Shown here piece after piece: positions 50,938 to 61,656 of a DNA stretch of 64,000 nt; within the stretch, counting starts at the first letter, position 1, and each line of letters begins with the position of its first letter. The translations under genes and the position numbers were made by a program. This stretch comes from Paraburkholderia edwinii (GTDB lineage Bacteria > Pseudomonadota > Gammaproteobacteria > Burkholderiales > Burkholderiaceae), in contig NZ_CP080095.1 of NCBI RefSeq assembly GCF_019428685.1, forward strand, positions 4,340,001 to 4,404,000, given 5' to 3'. Below the pieces are notes generated by a model. It did not search any database, was not told the origin of the DNA, and saw only the letters and a list, made by a program, of their open reading frames with translations.

Positions 50938-52185
50938 TTACATCTTCACAACGTCCAGAACGGTCTTCTTGCCGTCCTTGAAGTCGTAAAGCGTAATGGC
51001 GCCTTCTTTCAAATCACCCTTGTCGTCGAATGCGATGTGGCCGATTACCCCGTTGTAATCGGTGGACGGCATCGCAGCCAGCACCTTGGGCGCGTCGATC
51101 GAATTGGCGCGCTTCATTGCGTCGACGATCACGTACACGGTGTCGTACGTGAACGGTGCGTAAATCTGCACCGGCGTGTGAAAGCGCGCGTCGTACTTCT
51201 TCTCGAAGTCCGCGCCACGCTCCATTTTCGAAAGCGCCAGTCCTGCTTCCGAACAGACGAGGTTCTGCACGGCTTGACCCGCGAGTTCCTCTACCTTGTC
51301 GGTGCACACGCCGTCGCCGCCAAGGATTTTTGCCCTGATGCCGAGCGCCGCCGCCTGTTTGGTGAACGGTCCGCCCGTTGCGTCCATGCCGCCGTACATG
51401 ATCACGTCCGGCTGAACGCTTTTGATTTTCGTGAGAATGGCCCGGAAGTCGGTCGCCCGGTCATTCGTCGCCTCCCGCGCGACGATCGTCGCGCCGCTCG
51501 CCTGCGCAGTCTTCGCAAATTCGTCGGCAAGGCCCTTGCCGTAGGCAGTTGCATCGTCGACCACAGCAATCCGCTTCGCGTTGAGCGCCTTCGTCGCGTA
51601 GTTCGCGAGCGCCGGACCCTGCTGCGCATCGGTTGCAACCACGCGGTAGGTGGTCTTGAACCCCTGCTGCGTGTACGCCGGATTCGTCGACGACGGCGAA
51701 ATCTGCACGATGCCCGCATCGCTATAGATCTTCGACGCGGGAATCGATACGCCCGAATTCAGATGCCCGACCACCGCGACCACATGATCGTCGACGAGCC
51801 GCTGCGCGACCTGCGCGCCGGTCTTCGGATCGCCGGCATCGTCCTGCGCATCGAGTTCGAGCTGGATCTTGCGACCGTCAATCGTGAGGCCTTGCGCGTT
51901 GATTTCCTCAACCGCGAGTCGCGCCCCGTTTTCGTTGTCCTTGCCAAGATGCGCGATGGGGCCTGTCAGCGGTGCTGCATGGCCGATTTTCACGATAGTC
52001 GCCGAATTTGTGTCGCCGCTTGCTCCGCTTGCCCCGCTCGCGCCCGCCGGCCCCGCCGACGCGGCCGCGGCCGTCGCCGCTGCCGATGCGGCCGTGCTCG
52101 CTTCACCGTCGTTCTTCTTGCTGCACCCGGTCGACATCACGACCGCGGCCGCGATAGACACGGCGAAAGCAAACTTGAAATGCAT
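50938..52185 (-). CDS. livK: Branched-chain amino-acid ABC transporter, substrate-binding lipoprotein (LivJ/LivK type)
   Basis: Start ATG 52185 after CAGGAGACC gives 415 residues. The signal ends with a lipobox-like MSTGC, so it is probably lipid-anchored. An Ala/Gly-rich linker of about 35 residues follows. The Leu/Ile/Val-binding fold then runs from VKIGHAAPLTGPIAHLGKDNENGARLA to the end (GVIGHIAFDDKGDLKEGAITLYDF). It heads the liv operon. Ligand specificity (Leu/Ile/Val versus related amino acids) is not set by sequence. Confidence 0.93.
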   Translation of the reverse strand: MHFKFAFAVSIAAAVVMSTGCSKKNDGEASTAASAAATAAAASAGPAGASGASGASGDTNSATIVKIGHAAPLTGPIAHLGKDNENGARLAVEEINAQGLTIDGRKIQLELDAQDDAGDPKTGAQVAQRLVDDHVVAVVGHLNSGVSIPASKIYSDAGIVQISPSSTNPAYTQQGFKTTYRVVATDAQQGPALANYATKALNAKRIAVVDDATAYGKGLADEFAKTAQASGATIVAREATNDRATDFRAILTKIKSVQPDVIMYGGMDATGGPFTKQAAALGIRAKILGGDGVCTDKVEELAGQAVQNLVCSEAGLALSKMERGADFEKKYDARFHTPVQIYAPFTYDTVYVIVDAMKRANSIDAPKVLAAMPSTDYNGVIGHIAFDDKGDLKEGAITLYDFKDGKKTVLDVVKM

Positions 52186-52699
52186 CAAATAGGTCTCCTG
52201 CGCCTTGCTAAATCCGATGTTCAGAAGCGCCTGAAGCCTTAAGAACGCGCGCATTGTAACTCCAATTATGGGATGGGCAATATTGTTGAATGCGCAGGGT
52301 TTTCCTGCATTGCAACCGCTTTTTGAGATCCGTATTGCGCATCTGGCGCAACCCGGTTGCAATCTATTTTCATGCCACAGTTGCACCATTTGAGACAACA
52401 CCGCGTTTTGCTTGCAAGCCTTATGTTTAAAGGAGAAACGTGCTTTGCGGAAGCGCGCGATTCACGCGCTGCGCACTGTAATCGGGACATATCACTTGCA
52501 CTATTTCGGTGCAGTTTTAACCGCCCCCAATCCTTCATCGAATGCTTAAAAAGGGGAACGATTGCGCTTCTGTGACCAAATTACGCCGCCAAATTGGCAA
52601 AAACTGTGCGCGCAGACACACCTGAAATGGCTTCGAGGTGTGATATGGAACTTATTTATTGCGCCAATGAATTGAAAAGCGGAGTTATCGGCGCCGTTG
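52186..52699. other. Control region upstream of the liv operon; no gene seen
   Basis: A minus-strand promoter TTGCCC-16-TACAAT (52253-52280) precedes the binding-protein gene by about 60 nt. Further up is a nested inverted repeat: ATTGCAACC (52309) / GGTTGCAAT (52355) outside TTGCGC (52335) / GCGCAA (52346), a likely operator. The rest is AT-rich; short frames with an AAAGGAGAAACGTG-like ribosome site near 52430 do not give convincing proteins. Confidence 0.6.
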
Positions 52700-52742
52700 A
52701 AAAAAAAGCGCGCCGTCGATGCCGTCGAGGCGCGCTTTTTTT
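52700..52742. terminator. Terminator at the end of ispH
   Basis: GCGCGCC/GGCGCGC stem flanked by eight A on the left and seven T on the right works on both strands. For the leftward fkpB-ispH transcript it lies 39 nt after the ispH stop. Confidence 0.92.
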
Positions 52743-52780
52743 GGCGCGATCGGATCGGTCGTCCAATCGCTTGGTTACGG

Positions 52781-53740
52781 TCAGGCTGGCAAACCGAGCC
52801 CGCGCGGCAGCGGGAACGCGATGTTCTCCTCGATGCCGTCGAGCGCACGCACGTTGCGCACGCCCATCTCGCGCAGACGGCTGATCACGGCCTGCGCCAG
52901 CGCTTCCGGCGCCGAGGCGCCCGCCGTGACGCCGATCCGCTTCTTGTCGATCACCCAGTTCGGATCGATCTGGTCAGGCGAATCGACCATATACGCGGGC
53001 ACGCCAAGCTTCTCCGCGAGTTCGCGCAAGCGGTTCGAATTCGAGCTGTTCGGGCTGCCGACGACGATCACGACGTCGCACTGCGGCGCCATGAATTTAA
53101 CGGCGTCCTGACGGTTTTGCGTCGCATAGCAGATGTCCTGCTTCTTCGGCTCGCGAATTTGCGGGTATTTGGCCTTCAGCGCCGCGATGATTTCAGCGGC
53201 GTCGTCGACCGACAGCGTGGTCTGCGTGACGAAGGCGATCCGGTCGGGGTCGGCCAGTTCCAGCGCCTGTACGTCTTCGATATCTTCGACGAGGTACATG
53301 CCCTGCTCGGTCTGACCCATCGTGCCCTCGACTTCCGGGTGGCCCTTGTGGCCGATCATCACGATGTCAAAGCCTTCCGCGCGCATCTTCGCGACTTCGA
53401 TGTGCACCTTCGTGACAAGCGGACAGGTCGCGTCGTAAACGCGCAACCCGCGCGACTCGGCCTCGACGCGCACCGCCTTCGACACGCCGTGCGCGCTGAA
53501 GATGACCGTGCTGCCCGACGGCACTTCGTCGAGCTGTTCGATGAAGATCGCCCCCTTTTTGCGCAGATCCTCGACGACATACGCGTTATGGACGATTTCA
53601 TGGCGCACGTAGATAGGCGAGCCATACAGTTTGATCGCGCGCTCGACGATCTCGATGGCGCGATCGACGCCGGCACAGAACCCGCGCGGCTGCGCCAGCA
53701 GGATTTCCGTTTCGGCGAGAGTCGTATCCATGATGGTCAT
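52781..53740 (-). CDS. ispH: 4-hydroxy-3-methylbut-2-enyl diphosphate reductase
   Basis: The last enzyme of the MEP isoprenoid pathway reduces HMBPP to IPP and DMAPP with a [4Fe-4S] cluster. The three cluster cysteines are in [27 protein letters not shown] and [25 protein letters not shown] and [12 protein letters not shown] are also canonical. 319 residues; a second in-frame ATG at 53731 is possible. It follows fkpB by 2 nt, the usual slpA-ispH pair. Confidence 0.96.
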   Translation of the reverse strand: MTIMDTTLAETEILLAQPRGFCAGVDRAIEIVERAIKLYGSPIYVRHEIVHNAYVVEDLRKKGAIFIEQLDEVPSGSTVIFSAHGVSKAVRVEAESRGLRVYDATCPLVTKVHIEVAKMRAEGFDIVMIGHKGHPEVEGTMGQTEQGMYLVEDIEDVQALELADPDRIAFVTQTTLSVDDAAEIIAALKAKYPQIREPKKQDICYATQNRQDAVKFMAPQCDVVIVVGSPNSSNSNRLRELAEKLGVPAYMVDSPDQIDPNWVIDKKRIGVTAGASAPEALAQAVISRLREMGVRNVRALDGIEENIAFPLPRGLGLPA

Positions 53741-53742
53741 GT

Positions 53743-54198
53743 TTACAGGATTCCGATGATTTTCACTTCAAACGCCAGCGCCTGGCCGGCGAGCGGGTGA
53801 TTGAAATCGAAAAGGGCCGAAGTTTCGCCGACCTCTTTCAGCACGCCCGCGTAGCGGCCGCCACCGGGCGCATTGAATTCGACGAGATCGCCGGGAGAAA
53901 AATCCTCACCGATCATGCTGTTTTCGCGCAATGTGGCCAGCGACACGCGCTGGATCAGTTCCGGGTTGCGCGGACCGAAGGCCTGTTCCGGCGTTAGCCG
54001 AAAGGTCGAATGGTGTCCGACCTTCAATCCCAGCAGAATATCTTCCAGCGACGGCGCCAGTTGGCCGGCCCCCAAAAGCAGCGTGGCCGGCTTGTCGGCG
54101 AAGGTGTTGACGATCTCGGCGCCATCGGCAAGAGAAAGCCGGTAATGAAGCGTGACGTGTGAACCCGGTTTCACTTCGGAGATGTCGATGATGCTCAT
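53743..54198 (-). CDS. fkpB: FKBP-type peptidyl-prolyl isomerase, SlpA/FkpB type
   Basis: The 151-residue protein has the small FKBP domain with an inserted flap: [47 protein letters not shown], then [18 protein letters not shown] and [16 protein letters not shown], and the late [17 protein letters not shown]. These are chaperone-like isomerases of the cytoplasm. It is operonic with ispH. Upstream lies an unusually GC-rich spacer (54199-54464). Confidence 0.94.
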   Translation of the reverse strand: MSIIDISEVKPGSHVTLHYRLSLADGAEIVNTFADKPATLLLGAGQLAPSLEDILLGLKVGHHSTFRLTPEQAFGPRNPELIQRVSLATLRENSMIGEDFSPGDLVEFNAPGGGRYAGVLKEVGETSALFDFNHPLAGQALAFEVKIIGIL

Positions 54199-54464
54199 GC
54201 AGTACTCGTTCGGTCGGAAGGCGCCGGGCGCCGCAGCGCGGGGTGGCCCGCCGCGGCGCGGCCCTCAGCAGTGCGCGTGCGCCGCGTTGCATCCGGCGCG
54301 CCCTGTGGCTGCGCGCGCAGCGCGGCGCCGGGGTGTCCCGCGCGAGCGTGCCCCGTGGGGCGTCCCGCGCAAAGGTTCTATTGTAAGCCACATATCCCTG
54401 ACCGGTTCGCACCGCTCGCCTGCGGCGCGAAGCCGCGCGGTACTTTGCTGTGGAGGTTGCTGAG

Positions 54465-55322
54465 ATGAACGACAGTATCTGCATTGCACGCGAACATGCG
54501 GCGCCATGCTTTTCGCCCGTATTAACGGTCCCGGTCGCGGTGTTCCGGGACTCCGCGTCGCCCGACGCCGCCTTGCCGGACTCCGCGTCGACGGACCTTG
54601 CGTTGATCGAACCCGCGCGCGTCGCCACCGCCGCACGGCCTGCCGCCCGCCGCAAAGACAAGCTGTCGAAAGAGGACTTGCCGCGCGAGCGGCTGCTCAA
54701 GCAGGGGCCCCACGTGCTATCCAATGCGGACCTGATCGCGGTGATGCTGTGCACCGGGCAGACCGGCCACAACGTGTTCGAGATGGCGCGCACGCTGGTC
54801 GACCGCTTCGGCTCGATGCGGTCGATCCTCACCGCGACAGAAAAAGACTTCGACGGCTTGCACGGCATTGGCCGCGCGAAAATCGCGCAGTTGCTCGCCG
54901 TGATCGAAATGGTCCGGCGCGCGCTCAACGAGGAACTGGAAACCCGGTCGCTGCTCGACTCGCCGCAGGCCGTGAACGACTACTTGCGCCTGACGATCGG
55001 CGGCCTGCCGCACGAAGTGTTCTACTGCCTCTATCTGGACGCGCGGCACCGGTTGATCCGGTCGGAAGAAGTCACGCGCGGTTCGCTGACGCAAATGGCG
55101 GTGTATCCGCGCGAAATCGTCCGGCGTGCATTGCAGCTGAACGCGGCCGGACTGATCGTCGCGCACAATCATCCGTCGGGCGCGGCCAAGCCCAGCGCCG
55201 CCGACCGTCAACTCACGCGCATGCTGCGCGATGCGCTCGCGCTCGTCGATGTGCGCCTGCTCGACCATGTCGTGGTCGGCGCGAAAGACGTATACTCGTT
55301 CGCCCTGAATGGCCTGCTTTGA
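54465..55322 (+). CDS. radC: RadC/JAMM-domain protein
   Basis: From ATG 54465 (GGAGG nine nt upstream) the protein has 285 residues. A UPF0758 N-terminal helix-hairpin-helix part ([45 protein letters not shown]) is followed by a JAMM metalloprotease-like domain: [22 protein letters not shown] and [18 protein letters not shown] with the zinc His-x-His and Asp. A 60-residue, low-complexity N-terminal extension ([15 protein letters not shown] repeat) is unusual for RadC. Function in repair is debated; it may be a nuclease. Confidence 0.92.
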   Translation: MNDSICIAREHAAPCFSPVLTVPVAVFRDSASPDAALPDSASTDLALIEPARVATAARPAARRKDKLSKEDLPRERLLKQGPHVLSNADLIAVMLCTGQTGHNVFEMARTLVDRFGSMRSILTATEKDFDGLHGIGRAKIAQLLAVIEMVRRALNEELETRSLLDSPQAVNDYLRLTIGGLPHEVFYCLYLDARHRLIRSEEVTRGSLTQMAVYPREIVRRALQLNAAGLIVAHNHPSGAAKPSAADRQLTRMLRDALALVDVRLLDHVVVGAKDVYSFALNGLL

Positions 55323-55631
55323 CCATCGCAGCGACCGCGCTTCACGCCATTTCACGCCGTTGCTTCGCGCCATTCCCGGCTGGCAAAAAGTTTGATTTTG
55401 CGGGTTTTTTTCTGCTAGAATCGCGGTTTGCCTCTTTCCAACCTGTAACCCTGTTCGAAGCAGCCTTCCAAGCTCTTCCGGAATGGACGGGAATCGACGG
55501 CAGAATCGCATGGCGGCGCGCGGAAGAATTTCTTCGCAGCGCAGTCAGCGCGAACAGTCGCCCCGGCGCCTCTTTCCAGAAGCTTAACCGGCGTTCGGGC
55601 TCAGAATTTAAAGCGTATTAGGAGTGCTCTC
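55323..55631. other. Promoter and leader region of rpmB-rpmG
   Basis: The 309-bp gap between radC and rpmB holds the promoter at 55392-55421 and a leader of about 205 nt. A leader this long before a ribosomal-protein operon could be a site for autogenous control, but I see no clear structural motif. Confidence 0.55.
55392..55421 (+). promoter_or_regulatory. Promoter of rpmB-rpmG
   Basis: TTGATT and TAGAAT are spaced by 18 bp within a T-rich spacer. The predicted start is about 55428. Confidence 0.65.
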
Positions 55632-55865
55632 ATGGCACGCGTATGCCAAGTAACTGGGAAAGCGCCGATGAGCGGCAACAACGTTTCCCACGCGAACAAC
55701 AAGACCAAGCGTCGTTTTCTTCCGAACCTGCAAAGCCGCCGTTTCTGGGTTGAAAGCGAGAATCGTTGGGTGCGCCTGCGCGTTTCGACCGCCGGCCTGC
55801 GCCTGATCGACAAGAACGGTATCGACGTTGTGCTCGCCGACCTGCGCGCACGCGGCGAAGCCTAA
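55632..55865 (+). CDS. rpmB: 50S ribosomal protein L28
   Basis: The 77-residue basic protein is a standard L28: [39 protein letters not shown]. It lacks the CxxC zinc pair found in some L28 proteins, as usual for betaproteobacteria. AGGAG precedes the start. Next is rpmG, 10 nt on. Confidence 0.98.
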   Translation: MARVCQVTGKAPMSGNNVSHANNKTKRRFLPNLQSRRFWVESENRWVRLRVSTAGLRLIDKNGIDVVLADLRARGEA

Positions 55866-55875
55866 GGAGTAAATC

Positions 55876-56043
55876 ATGGCGAAAGGCGCACGCGACAAGA
55901 TCAAGCTGGAATCCACCGCCGGCACCGGTCACTTCTATACGACCACCAAGAACAAGCGCAACATGCCCGAAAAGATGGAGATCAAGAAGTTCGATCCCGT
56001 CGTACGTAAGCATGTCGCGTACAAGGAAACCAAGATCAAGTAA
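55876..56043 (+). CDS. rpmG: 50S ribosomal protein L33
   Basis: A short gene with AAGGAG ten nt upstream. The 55-residue product starts [20 protein letters not shown] and ends [14 protein letters not shown], a classical zinc-free L33. Both ribosomal genes share one transcript, closed by the terminator at 56060. Confidence 0.98.
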   Translation: MAKGARDKIKLESTAGTGHFYTTTKNKRNMPEKMEIKKFDPVVRKHVAYKETKIK

Positions 56044-56059
56044 GTCTGGTTCCTTCAAC

Positions 56060-56090
56060 AAAAATGCCCCGCCGTGTGCGGGGCATTTTT
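56060..56090 (+). terminator. Rho-independent terminator of rpmB-rpmG
   Basis: AAAAATGCCCCG pairs with CGGGGCATTTTT around a seven-base loop, with five T. It lies 17 nt after the rpmG stop. Confidence 0.95.
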
Positions 56091-56290
56091 GTTTCTGCGG
56101 CTTGGATTCACACCTCACGGCCCTTGCCTTGGCTTCTCGCCCCGGGTTCTTGCCAATTCTTGCTGGTTTTCCCCATCGGCCGTTCGGCCAGCTTTCCCTC
56201 GGGGTCAGTGACGCGTATGCTCTTTGATTTCCTACCGGCAAGCGGCATGCCAATCGCCGCGCCAGCGAAAACATGATGGAGATGCAGCAG

Positions 56291-57889
56291 ATGAATTTCG
56301 ATGTAGCGATTGTCGGCAGCGGTCTGGCCGGATTGAGCGTCGCGCTGAACCTCGCGCAGTCGCGGCGCGTGGCAGTCATCGCCAAGCGGTCGCTGACCGA
56401 CGGCGCGAGCGATTGGGCGCAGGGCGGCATTGCCGCGGTGCTCGATTCCGCCGACAGCGTCGAAAACCATGTGCGCGACACGCTGGTGGCAGGCGGCGGG
56501 CTATGCGACGAAGCAGCTACGCGCTTTATCGTAGAGCATGGCCGCGAAGCAATCGAATGGCTGATCGCGCAAGGCGTGCCGTTCACCAAGGACGACGCGG
56601 CCGAGCTCGGCTTCCACCTGACGCGCGAAGGCGGCCACAGTCATCGGCGCATCATTCACGCGGCGGACGCGACCGGTCACGCGGTCGTTGCGACGCTCAC
56701 CGAACGGGTCCGCACGCATCCGAACATCACGCTGCTCGAAGACCACTACGCGATCGACCTGATCACGTCCGACCGACTCGGCTTACCGGGCCGCCGCTGC
56801 CACGGCCTCTACGCGCTCGATCTCAACACCGGCCGCACCGTCACGATCGAGGCGCCGCATACGGTGCTCGCCACAGGCGGCGCGGGAAAGGTCTACCTGT
56901 ACACGACCAACCCCGACACCGCGACCGGCGACGGCATCGCGATGGCATGGCGCGCCGGCTGCCGCGTCTCGAACATGGAGTTCATCCAGTTCCATCCGAC
57001 GTGCCTGTTCCACCCGTACGCGAAGTCATTTCTGATTACCGAAGCCGTGCGCGGCGAGGGCGGCCTGCTGAAGCTGCCGGATGGCACGCGCTTCATGCCG
57101 GCGCACGACGAGCGTGCCGAACTGGCGCCGCGCGATATCGTCGCGCGAGCGATCGACTTCGAGATCAAGAAACGCGGTATCGATTGCGTGTATCTCGACA
57201 TCAGCCATCAACCGGCGGCGTTCCTGCATGAGCATTTCCCGACCATCCTCGCGCGCTGCCTCGAGTTCGGCATCGACATCACGAAGCAGCCCATTCCGGT
57301 GGTGCCGGCCGCGCACTACACCTGCGGCGGCGTGGTGACGGATCTCGCGGGCCGTACCGATGTCGCCGGTCTCTATGCGGTCGGCGAAACGTCTTGCACC
57401 GGCCTGCACGGCGCAAACCGGCTCGCCAGCAACTCGCTGCTCGAGTGTCTCGTGATCGGCCGTTCGGCCGCGGAGGCGATCGAACAGGATGGTTTTCGCG
57501 CCGCCGTCCACGCGCCCTTGCCGGACTGGGACGAAAGCCGCGTATCCGATCCGGACGAAGAAGTTGTGGTCGCGCACAACTGGGACGAATTGCGACGGCT
57601 GATGTGGAACTACGTCGGCATTGTGCGTACCGACAAGCGTCTTGCGCGCGCCAAGCACCGTATCTCGCTGCTGCGCGACGAGATTCACGAGTTTTACGCG
57701 AACTTCAAGGTGAGTCGCGATCTGCTCGAGTTGCGCAATCTCGTCGACGTCGCGTCTCTGATCGTTGAAGGCGCGCGGTCGCGGCGTGAAAGCCGCGGCC
57801 TGCATTTCAGCCGCGACTGGCCGGACGCGTTGCCCAAAGCGCTGCCGTCTGTGCTCACGCCGAAACGCGTATCGAAGCGGACGCTGTAA
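56291..57889 (+). CDS. nadB: L-aspartate oxidase
   Basis: The 532-residue flavoenzyme oxidises L-aspartate to iminoaspartate, the first step of de novo NAD synthesis. FAD fold: [22 protein letters not shown]; active-site segments [17 protein letters not shown] and [13 protein letters not shown]-binding [29 protein letters not shown]. The start MNFDVAIVG follows GGAG by nine nt; earlier ATGs at 56273-56282 are possible. nadC and nadA lie beyond on the other strand. Confidence 0.95.
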   Translation: MNFDVAIVGSGLAGLSVALNLAQSRRVAVIAKRSLTDGASDWAQGGIAAVLDSADSVENHVRDTLVAGGGLCDEAATRFIVEHGREAIEWLIAQGVPFTKDDAAELGFHLTREGGHSHRRIIHAADATGHAVVATLTERVRTHPNITLLEDHYAIDLITSDRLGLPGRRCHGLYALDLNTGRTVTIEAPHTVLATGGAGKVYLYTTNPDTATGDGIAMAWRAGCRVSNMEFIQFHPTCLFHPYAKSFLITEAVRGEGGLLKLPDGTRFMPAHDERAELAPRDIVARAIDFEIKKRGIDCVYLDISHQPAAFLHEHFPTILARCLEFGIDITKQPIPVVPAAHYTCGGVVTDLAGRTDVAGLYAVGETSCTGLHGANRLASNSLLECLVIGRSAAEAIEQDGFRAAVHAPLPDWDESRVSDPDEEVVVAHNWDELRRLMWNYVGIVRTDKRLARAKHRISLLRDEIHEFYANFKVSRDLLELRNLVDVASLIVEGARSRRESRGLHFSRDWPDALPKALPSVLTPKRVSKRTL

Positions 57890-57905
57890 CGCGTCCATCA
57901 AAGTG

Positions 57906-57946
57906 AAAGGCCGTCGCGCACTGCACGTACGCGACGGCCTTTTTTT
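57906..57946. terminator. Terminator between nadB and nadC
   Basis: AAAGGCCGTCGCG/CGCGACGGCCTTT stem of 13 bp with T tract on the plus strand and A tract in the reverse direction. It serves nadB and, in part, the leftward nadC transcript. Confidence 0.93.
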
Positions 57947-57963
57947 CGTTGCAGCGCTAGTAC

Positions 57964-58869
57964 CTAGATAATCCGCATCGAGTAGTCGGTCGCCCGCACG
58001 TCCTTTGTCAGCGAGCCCACCGAAATGCGATCGACGCCGGTTTCGGCGATCGTACGAATCGTCTCGAGGTTCACGCCCCCCGACACTTCGAGCACCGCAC
58101 GACCGGCGGTGATGCGCACCGCCTCGTGCATCGCTTCATAGGTGAAGTTGTCGAGCAGCACCGAACGCGCGCCGTGCGCGAGCGCCGTTTCGAGTTGCTC
58201 GAGCGTTTCCACTTCGATCTGAACCGACACCTTCGCGTCCAGCGCCAGCGCGGCATTCATCGCGGCGCCCACACCGCCTGCCGCCGCGATATGGTTTTCC
58301 TTGATCAGAATCCCGTCGTACAGCGCAAGCCGTTGATTCGCACCGCCTCCGACGCGTACCGCGTACTTCTCTGCAAGCCGCAACCCCGGCAGCGTCTTGC
58401 GCGTATCAAGCACCTTCGCGTGCGTATGGGCGATCGTGTCGGCGAAACGCCGCGTCGCCGTCGCGACGCCCGACAGCAGTTGCAGGAAGTTCAGCGCATT
58501 GCGCTCGGCCGTCAGCAGCGAACGCGCCGGGCCGCGCAGCGCGCATACCGTCGTGTCCGCCGTCATCCGGTCGCCCTCGCGATAGCGCCAGCGCACATCG
58601 ATACGCGGATCGACGCGACGCATCACTTCGCCGAACCACATCACGCCGCACAGCACCGCCTCTTCGCGCACGATAATCCGCGCGTCGCGCATTTCGTCGG
58701 CGGGCACGAGATAGCCCGTGAGGTCGCCGCTGCCGACGTCTTCCGCAAGCGCGTCCGTGACGTTGCGCGCCAACGCCGCGTCGAGCGCATCGCCGTATTG
58801 CGCGCGAATCTCCGCGAAGAGCGGCGACACGACATCGCCGAGATAGTTAGGCTGCTCGCTGGCACCCAT
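57964..58869 (-). CDS. nadC: Nicotinate-nucleotide pyrophosphorylase (carboxylating)
   Basis: The 301-residue quinolinate phosphoribosyltransferase shows DALAEDVGSGDLTGYLVP, LNFLQLLSGVATATRRF, DTRKTLPGLRLAEKYAVRVGGGANQRLALYDGILIKENHI (substrate contacts Arg and Lys) and LEVSGGVNLETIRTIAETGVDRISVGSLTKD. It forms nicotinate mononucleotide from quinolinate. Start overlaps the nadA stop by one base (TGATG). Confidence 0.96.
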   Translation of the reverse strand: MGASEQPNYLGDVVSPLFAEIRAQYGDALDAALARNVTDALAEDVGSGDLTGYLVPADEMRDARIIVREEAVLCGVMWFGEVMRRVDPRIDVRWRYREGDRMTADTTVCALRGPARSLLTAERNALNFLQLLSGVATATRRFADTIAHTHAKVLDTRKTLPGLRLAEKYAVRVGGGANQRLALYDGILIKENHIAAAGGVGAAMNAALALDAKVSVQIEVETLEQLETALAHGARSVLLDNFTYEAMHEAVRITAGRAVLEVSGGVNLETIRTIAETGVDRISVGSLTKDVRATDYSMRII

Positions 58870-60008
58870 CAGGCCGCTCCCACGTTCGAATACAGCGCGC
58901 CGTCGCGCGCGAGATCACCGCTTGCCTGCACACGCTTCTTGTGACGCGCGGCGAAGTCCAGCATGCGGTCGATCGGCAGCTTCGCGCGCTCGCCGATGGC
59001 CGGATCGACGAAGATCTCGTTGTGGCCGCGCTCGAGCACGTCGGCAAGATTCGCGAGACCGTTCATCGCCATCCACGGGCAATGCGCGCAGCTCTTGCAG
59101 GTCGCGCTATTGCCGGCCGTCGGCGCTTCGATAAATGTTTTGCCCGGCGCCGCGAGCCGCATCTTGTGCAGAATGCCGAGATCCGTCGCAACAATAAAAT
59201 GCGTCGCATCGAGCCGTTGCGCCGCGTCGATCAGTTGCGTCGTCGAGCCGACCACATCCGCCAGTGCGACCACGCTTTCCGGCGATTCCGGATGAACGAG
59301 CACCTTCGCATGCGGATACTCTGCGCGCAGCACCTCGAGTTCGATGCCTTTGAATTCGTCGTGAACGAGGCACGAGCCCTGCCACAGCAACATGTCCGCG
59401 CCGGTCTTCTTCTGGATGTAGCCGCCGAGATGCCGGTCCGGCGCCCAGATGATTTTTTCGCCGCGCGCATGCAGGTCGGCCACGATCTCGAGCCCGATCG
59501 ACGACGTGACCATCCAGTCCGCGCGCGCTTTCACCGCGGCACTGGTGTTCGCATAAACGACCACCGTGCGGTCCGGATGCGCATCGCAAAACGCTGAGAA
59601 TTCGTCTGCGGGACAGCCGAGATCGAGCGAACAGGTCGCGTCGAGATCGGGCATCAGAATGCGCTTACCGGGGCTCAGAATCTTCGCTGTTTCGCCCATA
59701 AACCGAACGCCGGCTACCACGAGCGTTTGCGCGTCGTTGTCGCGGCCGAAGCGCGCCATTTCGAGCGAATCCGCAACGCAGCCGCCGGTTTCATCGGCAA
59801 GTTCCTGTAGTTCCGCGTCGACATAGTAGTGCGCAACGAGCACCGCCTTTTCGCGCTTGAGCAGCCCGCGAATGCGCTCTTTCAGCGCACGTCTCTCTTC
59901 AGGCGACGGCGCCTGCGGCACCTTGGCCCACGCTTCGCCGACGCCGCACGTCAAGCCCTGCGCGAGCGGTCGATCGTATTCGACGGTCCTGATTACCTCA
60001 TTCATCAT
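58869..60008 (-). CDS. nadA: Quinolinate synthase
   Basis: The 379-residue enzyme contains the cluster cysteines in [26 protein letters not shown] and [15 protein letters not shown], and the dihydroxyacetone-phosphate/iminoaspartate site [28 protein letters not shown]. It is of the long form used by most proteobacteria. Two adjacent ATGs (60008, 60005) follow GAGGAA. Together with nadC and the nearby nadB it completes de novo quinolinate and NaMN synthesis. Confidence 0.96.
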   Translation of the reverse strand: MMNEVIRTVEYDRPLAQGLTCGVGEAWAKVPQAPSPEERRALKERIRGLLKREKAVLVAHYYVDAELQELADETGGCVADSLEMARFGRDNDAQTLVVAGVRFMGETAKILSPGKRILMPDLDATCSLDLGCPADEFSAFCDAHPDRTVVVYANTSAAVKARADWMVTSSIGLEIVADLHARGEKIIWAPDRHLGGYIQKKTGADMLLWQGSCLVHDEFKGIELEVLRAEYPHAKVLVHPESPESVVALADVVGSTTQLIDAAQRLDATHFIVATDLGILHKMRLAAPGKTFIEAPTAGNSATCKSCAHCPWMAMNGLANLADVLERGHNEIFVDPAIGERAKLPIDRMLDFAARHKKRVQASGDLARDGALYSNVGAA

Positions 60009-60083
60009 TTCCTCAGTCCTGACTGGTGCACGTGAAATGCGGCCATCGACGTCATTCTTATGTATTTCGAGGCCCAGAATGCG

Positions 60084-60106
60084 AAAAACCCCGCCAACGC
60101 GGGGTT
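60084..60106 (-). terminator. Terminator of the desaturase gene
   Basis: A CCCCGC/GCGGGG stem with a four-base loop is followed on the minus strand by five T. It lies upstream of nadA and 40 nt after the desaturase stop. Confidence 0.88.
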
Positions 60107-60145
60107 CTTCTGTGACGTGATCAGAGTTTAATGGATTTCGCCCTG

Positions 60146-61342
60146 TCAGGCGTAGCGCCGCAAGCGCAGTGCGAATTCCTGCAGCGCCTTGATGCCGCTC
60201 TGTTCAGCGCGATGACACCAGTCCTGCAATTGCGCGAGCAGCTGTTCGCGCGATGCGTTCGAACGCTCCCACATCGCGGCCAGTTCGTTGCGCAGTTCGA
60301 TATAGGTGCGCAGCTTCTGGCTGTTCGCGAAGATCTGCGGCAACTGACGCTTCTGCGGCTCGTCGAGCCCTGCCTCTTCCTTGTGGAACCAGTTGCGCGC
60401 GCCGCGCATCAGCTGGTACTTCTCGCGCGCGCCGACTTCCTTCAGGTGCGCAAGCTCCTGACGATACGCGCGCTTGAGCGCCTTGCCGTAACTCGCCATC
60501 ACTTCATAGCGGTTTGCGAGCACGGCCTGCAGCGTGTCCTGATCGAGCACGAGCTTGCCGGAGCCCAAACGCGGCGTCGGCGCGACCTTCTTGACCGTGG
60601 CGAGCCGGCATGCCGACAGGATGCGGATGTACATCCAGCCGATATCGATCTCGAACCACTTGTTCGACAGCTTCGCCGAGGTTGCGTACGTGTGGTGATT
60701 GTTATGCAGCTCTTCGCCGCCGATCAAAATGCCCCACGGGAAGATGTTCGTGCTGGCGTCCGCCGAGTTGAAGTTGCGATAGCCCCAGAAGTGCGCCAGA
60801 CCGTTGACGACACCGGCCGCCCAGAACGGAATCCAGACCATCTGCACGGCCCACACCGTGAGACCGACCGCGCCGAACAGCGCGACGTTGAGCACCATCA
60901 TCAGGCTCACGCCGAGAATCGGGTACTTCGTGTAGACGTTGCGCTCCATCCAGTCGTTCGGCGTGCCGTGGCTGAACTTGCGCATCGTCTCTTCGTTCTT
61001 CGCTTCCGCGCGATAGAGCTCGGCGCCTTCGAGCAGCACCTTCCAGATGCCGCGCGTTTGCGGGCTGTGCGGATCTTCTTCGGTCTCGCACTTCGCGTGA
61101 TGCTTGCGGTGGATCGCGGCCCACTGGCCCGTCAGCATGCCCGTGGTCATCCACAGCCAGAACCGGAAGAAATGACTGACCGCGGGGTGGAGATCGAGCG
61201 CGCGATGCGCCTGGCAGCGGTGCAGATAAACCGTCACGCCGATGATCGTGACGTGCGTGACCGCGAGGGTATAGAGCACCAGCTGCCACCACGAAAAGCG
61301 CAGCAGCCCATGAGCGAGGAAATCAAGCAGCGAGTTGAACAA
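60146..61342 (-). CDS. Delta-9 acyl-lipid/acyl-CoA fatty-acid desaturase
   Basis: The 398-residue membrane di-iron enzyme has three histidine boxes: HRCQAH at 41-46, HRKHH at 78-82 and HNNHH at 213-217 ([17 protein letters not shown]). Hydrophobic stretches lie at 14-35, 57-75 and 140-185. The order is that of stearoyl-CoA/delta-9 desaturases. A C-terminal extension of about 100 residues, rich in charged and helical residues, follows the third box. It probably adjusts membrane fluidity. It stands alone; a weak promoter is 100 nt upstream. Confidence 0.92.
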   Translation of the reverse strand: MFNSLLDFLAHGLLRFSWWQLVLYTLAVTHVTIIGVTVYLHRCQAHRALDLHPAVSHFFRFWLWMTTGMLTGQWAAIHRKHHAKCETEEDPHSPQTRGIWKVLLEGAELYRAEAKNEETMRKFSHGTPNDWMERNVYTKYPILGVSLMMVLNVALFGAVGLTVWAVQMVWIPFWAAGVVNGLAHFWGYRNFNSADASTNIFPWGILIGGEELHNNHHTYATSAKLSNKWFEIDIGWMYIRILSACRLATVKKVAPTPRLGSGKLVLDQDTLQAVLANRYEVMASYGKALKRAYRQELAHLKEVGAREKYQLMRGARNWFHKEEAGLDEPQKRQLPQIFANSQKLRTYIELRNELAAMWERSNASREQLLAQLQDWCHRAEQSGIKALQEFALRLRRYA

Positions 61343-61656
61343 GGCTATTTACCTGTGAGACAGATGACACGGCGGAACGGCACCGGAAGAAGCATACAAC
61401 GACGCGTGTCAAGAAAGTGAAAGCATGCGGCCAAATTGGACGACATTCTACTTGAAGGGTTCCAAGTCGTTGTAAAAAATAAGAAAATTGTTGTGCCGCA
61501 TCAATCGGGATCATCACCATGCACGCGCGCAGACGCCCCGGCGCTGGCGTTGCACTTCGCATCGAGAGAAGCCCGGCAGGATCGCCGCGCGTCAAAGCGT
61601 CACGCATCGATCGATACGTCAGTTGGCGCCTCGGGCGACCATTCGGGCGACCCATT
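61343..61656. other. 314-bp spacer between MscS-type and desaturase genes
   Basis: Both flanking genes are leftward. On the minus strand TTTACA (61471-61476) and TAGAAT (61445-61450) form a promoter candidate for the desaturase with a long 20-bp spacing. An A/T-rich block lies beside it. No gene seen. Confidence 0.5.

Noticed and set aside
52357..52575. A 72-residue plus-strand frame with an AAAGGAGAAACGTG-like ribosome site inside it
   Set aside because: The product has no hydrophobic, domain or repeat features and lies across the liv control region; the ribosome-site match is probably chance.
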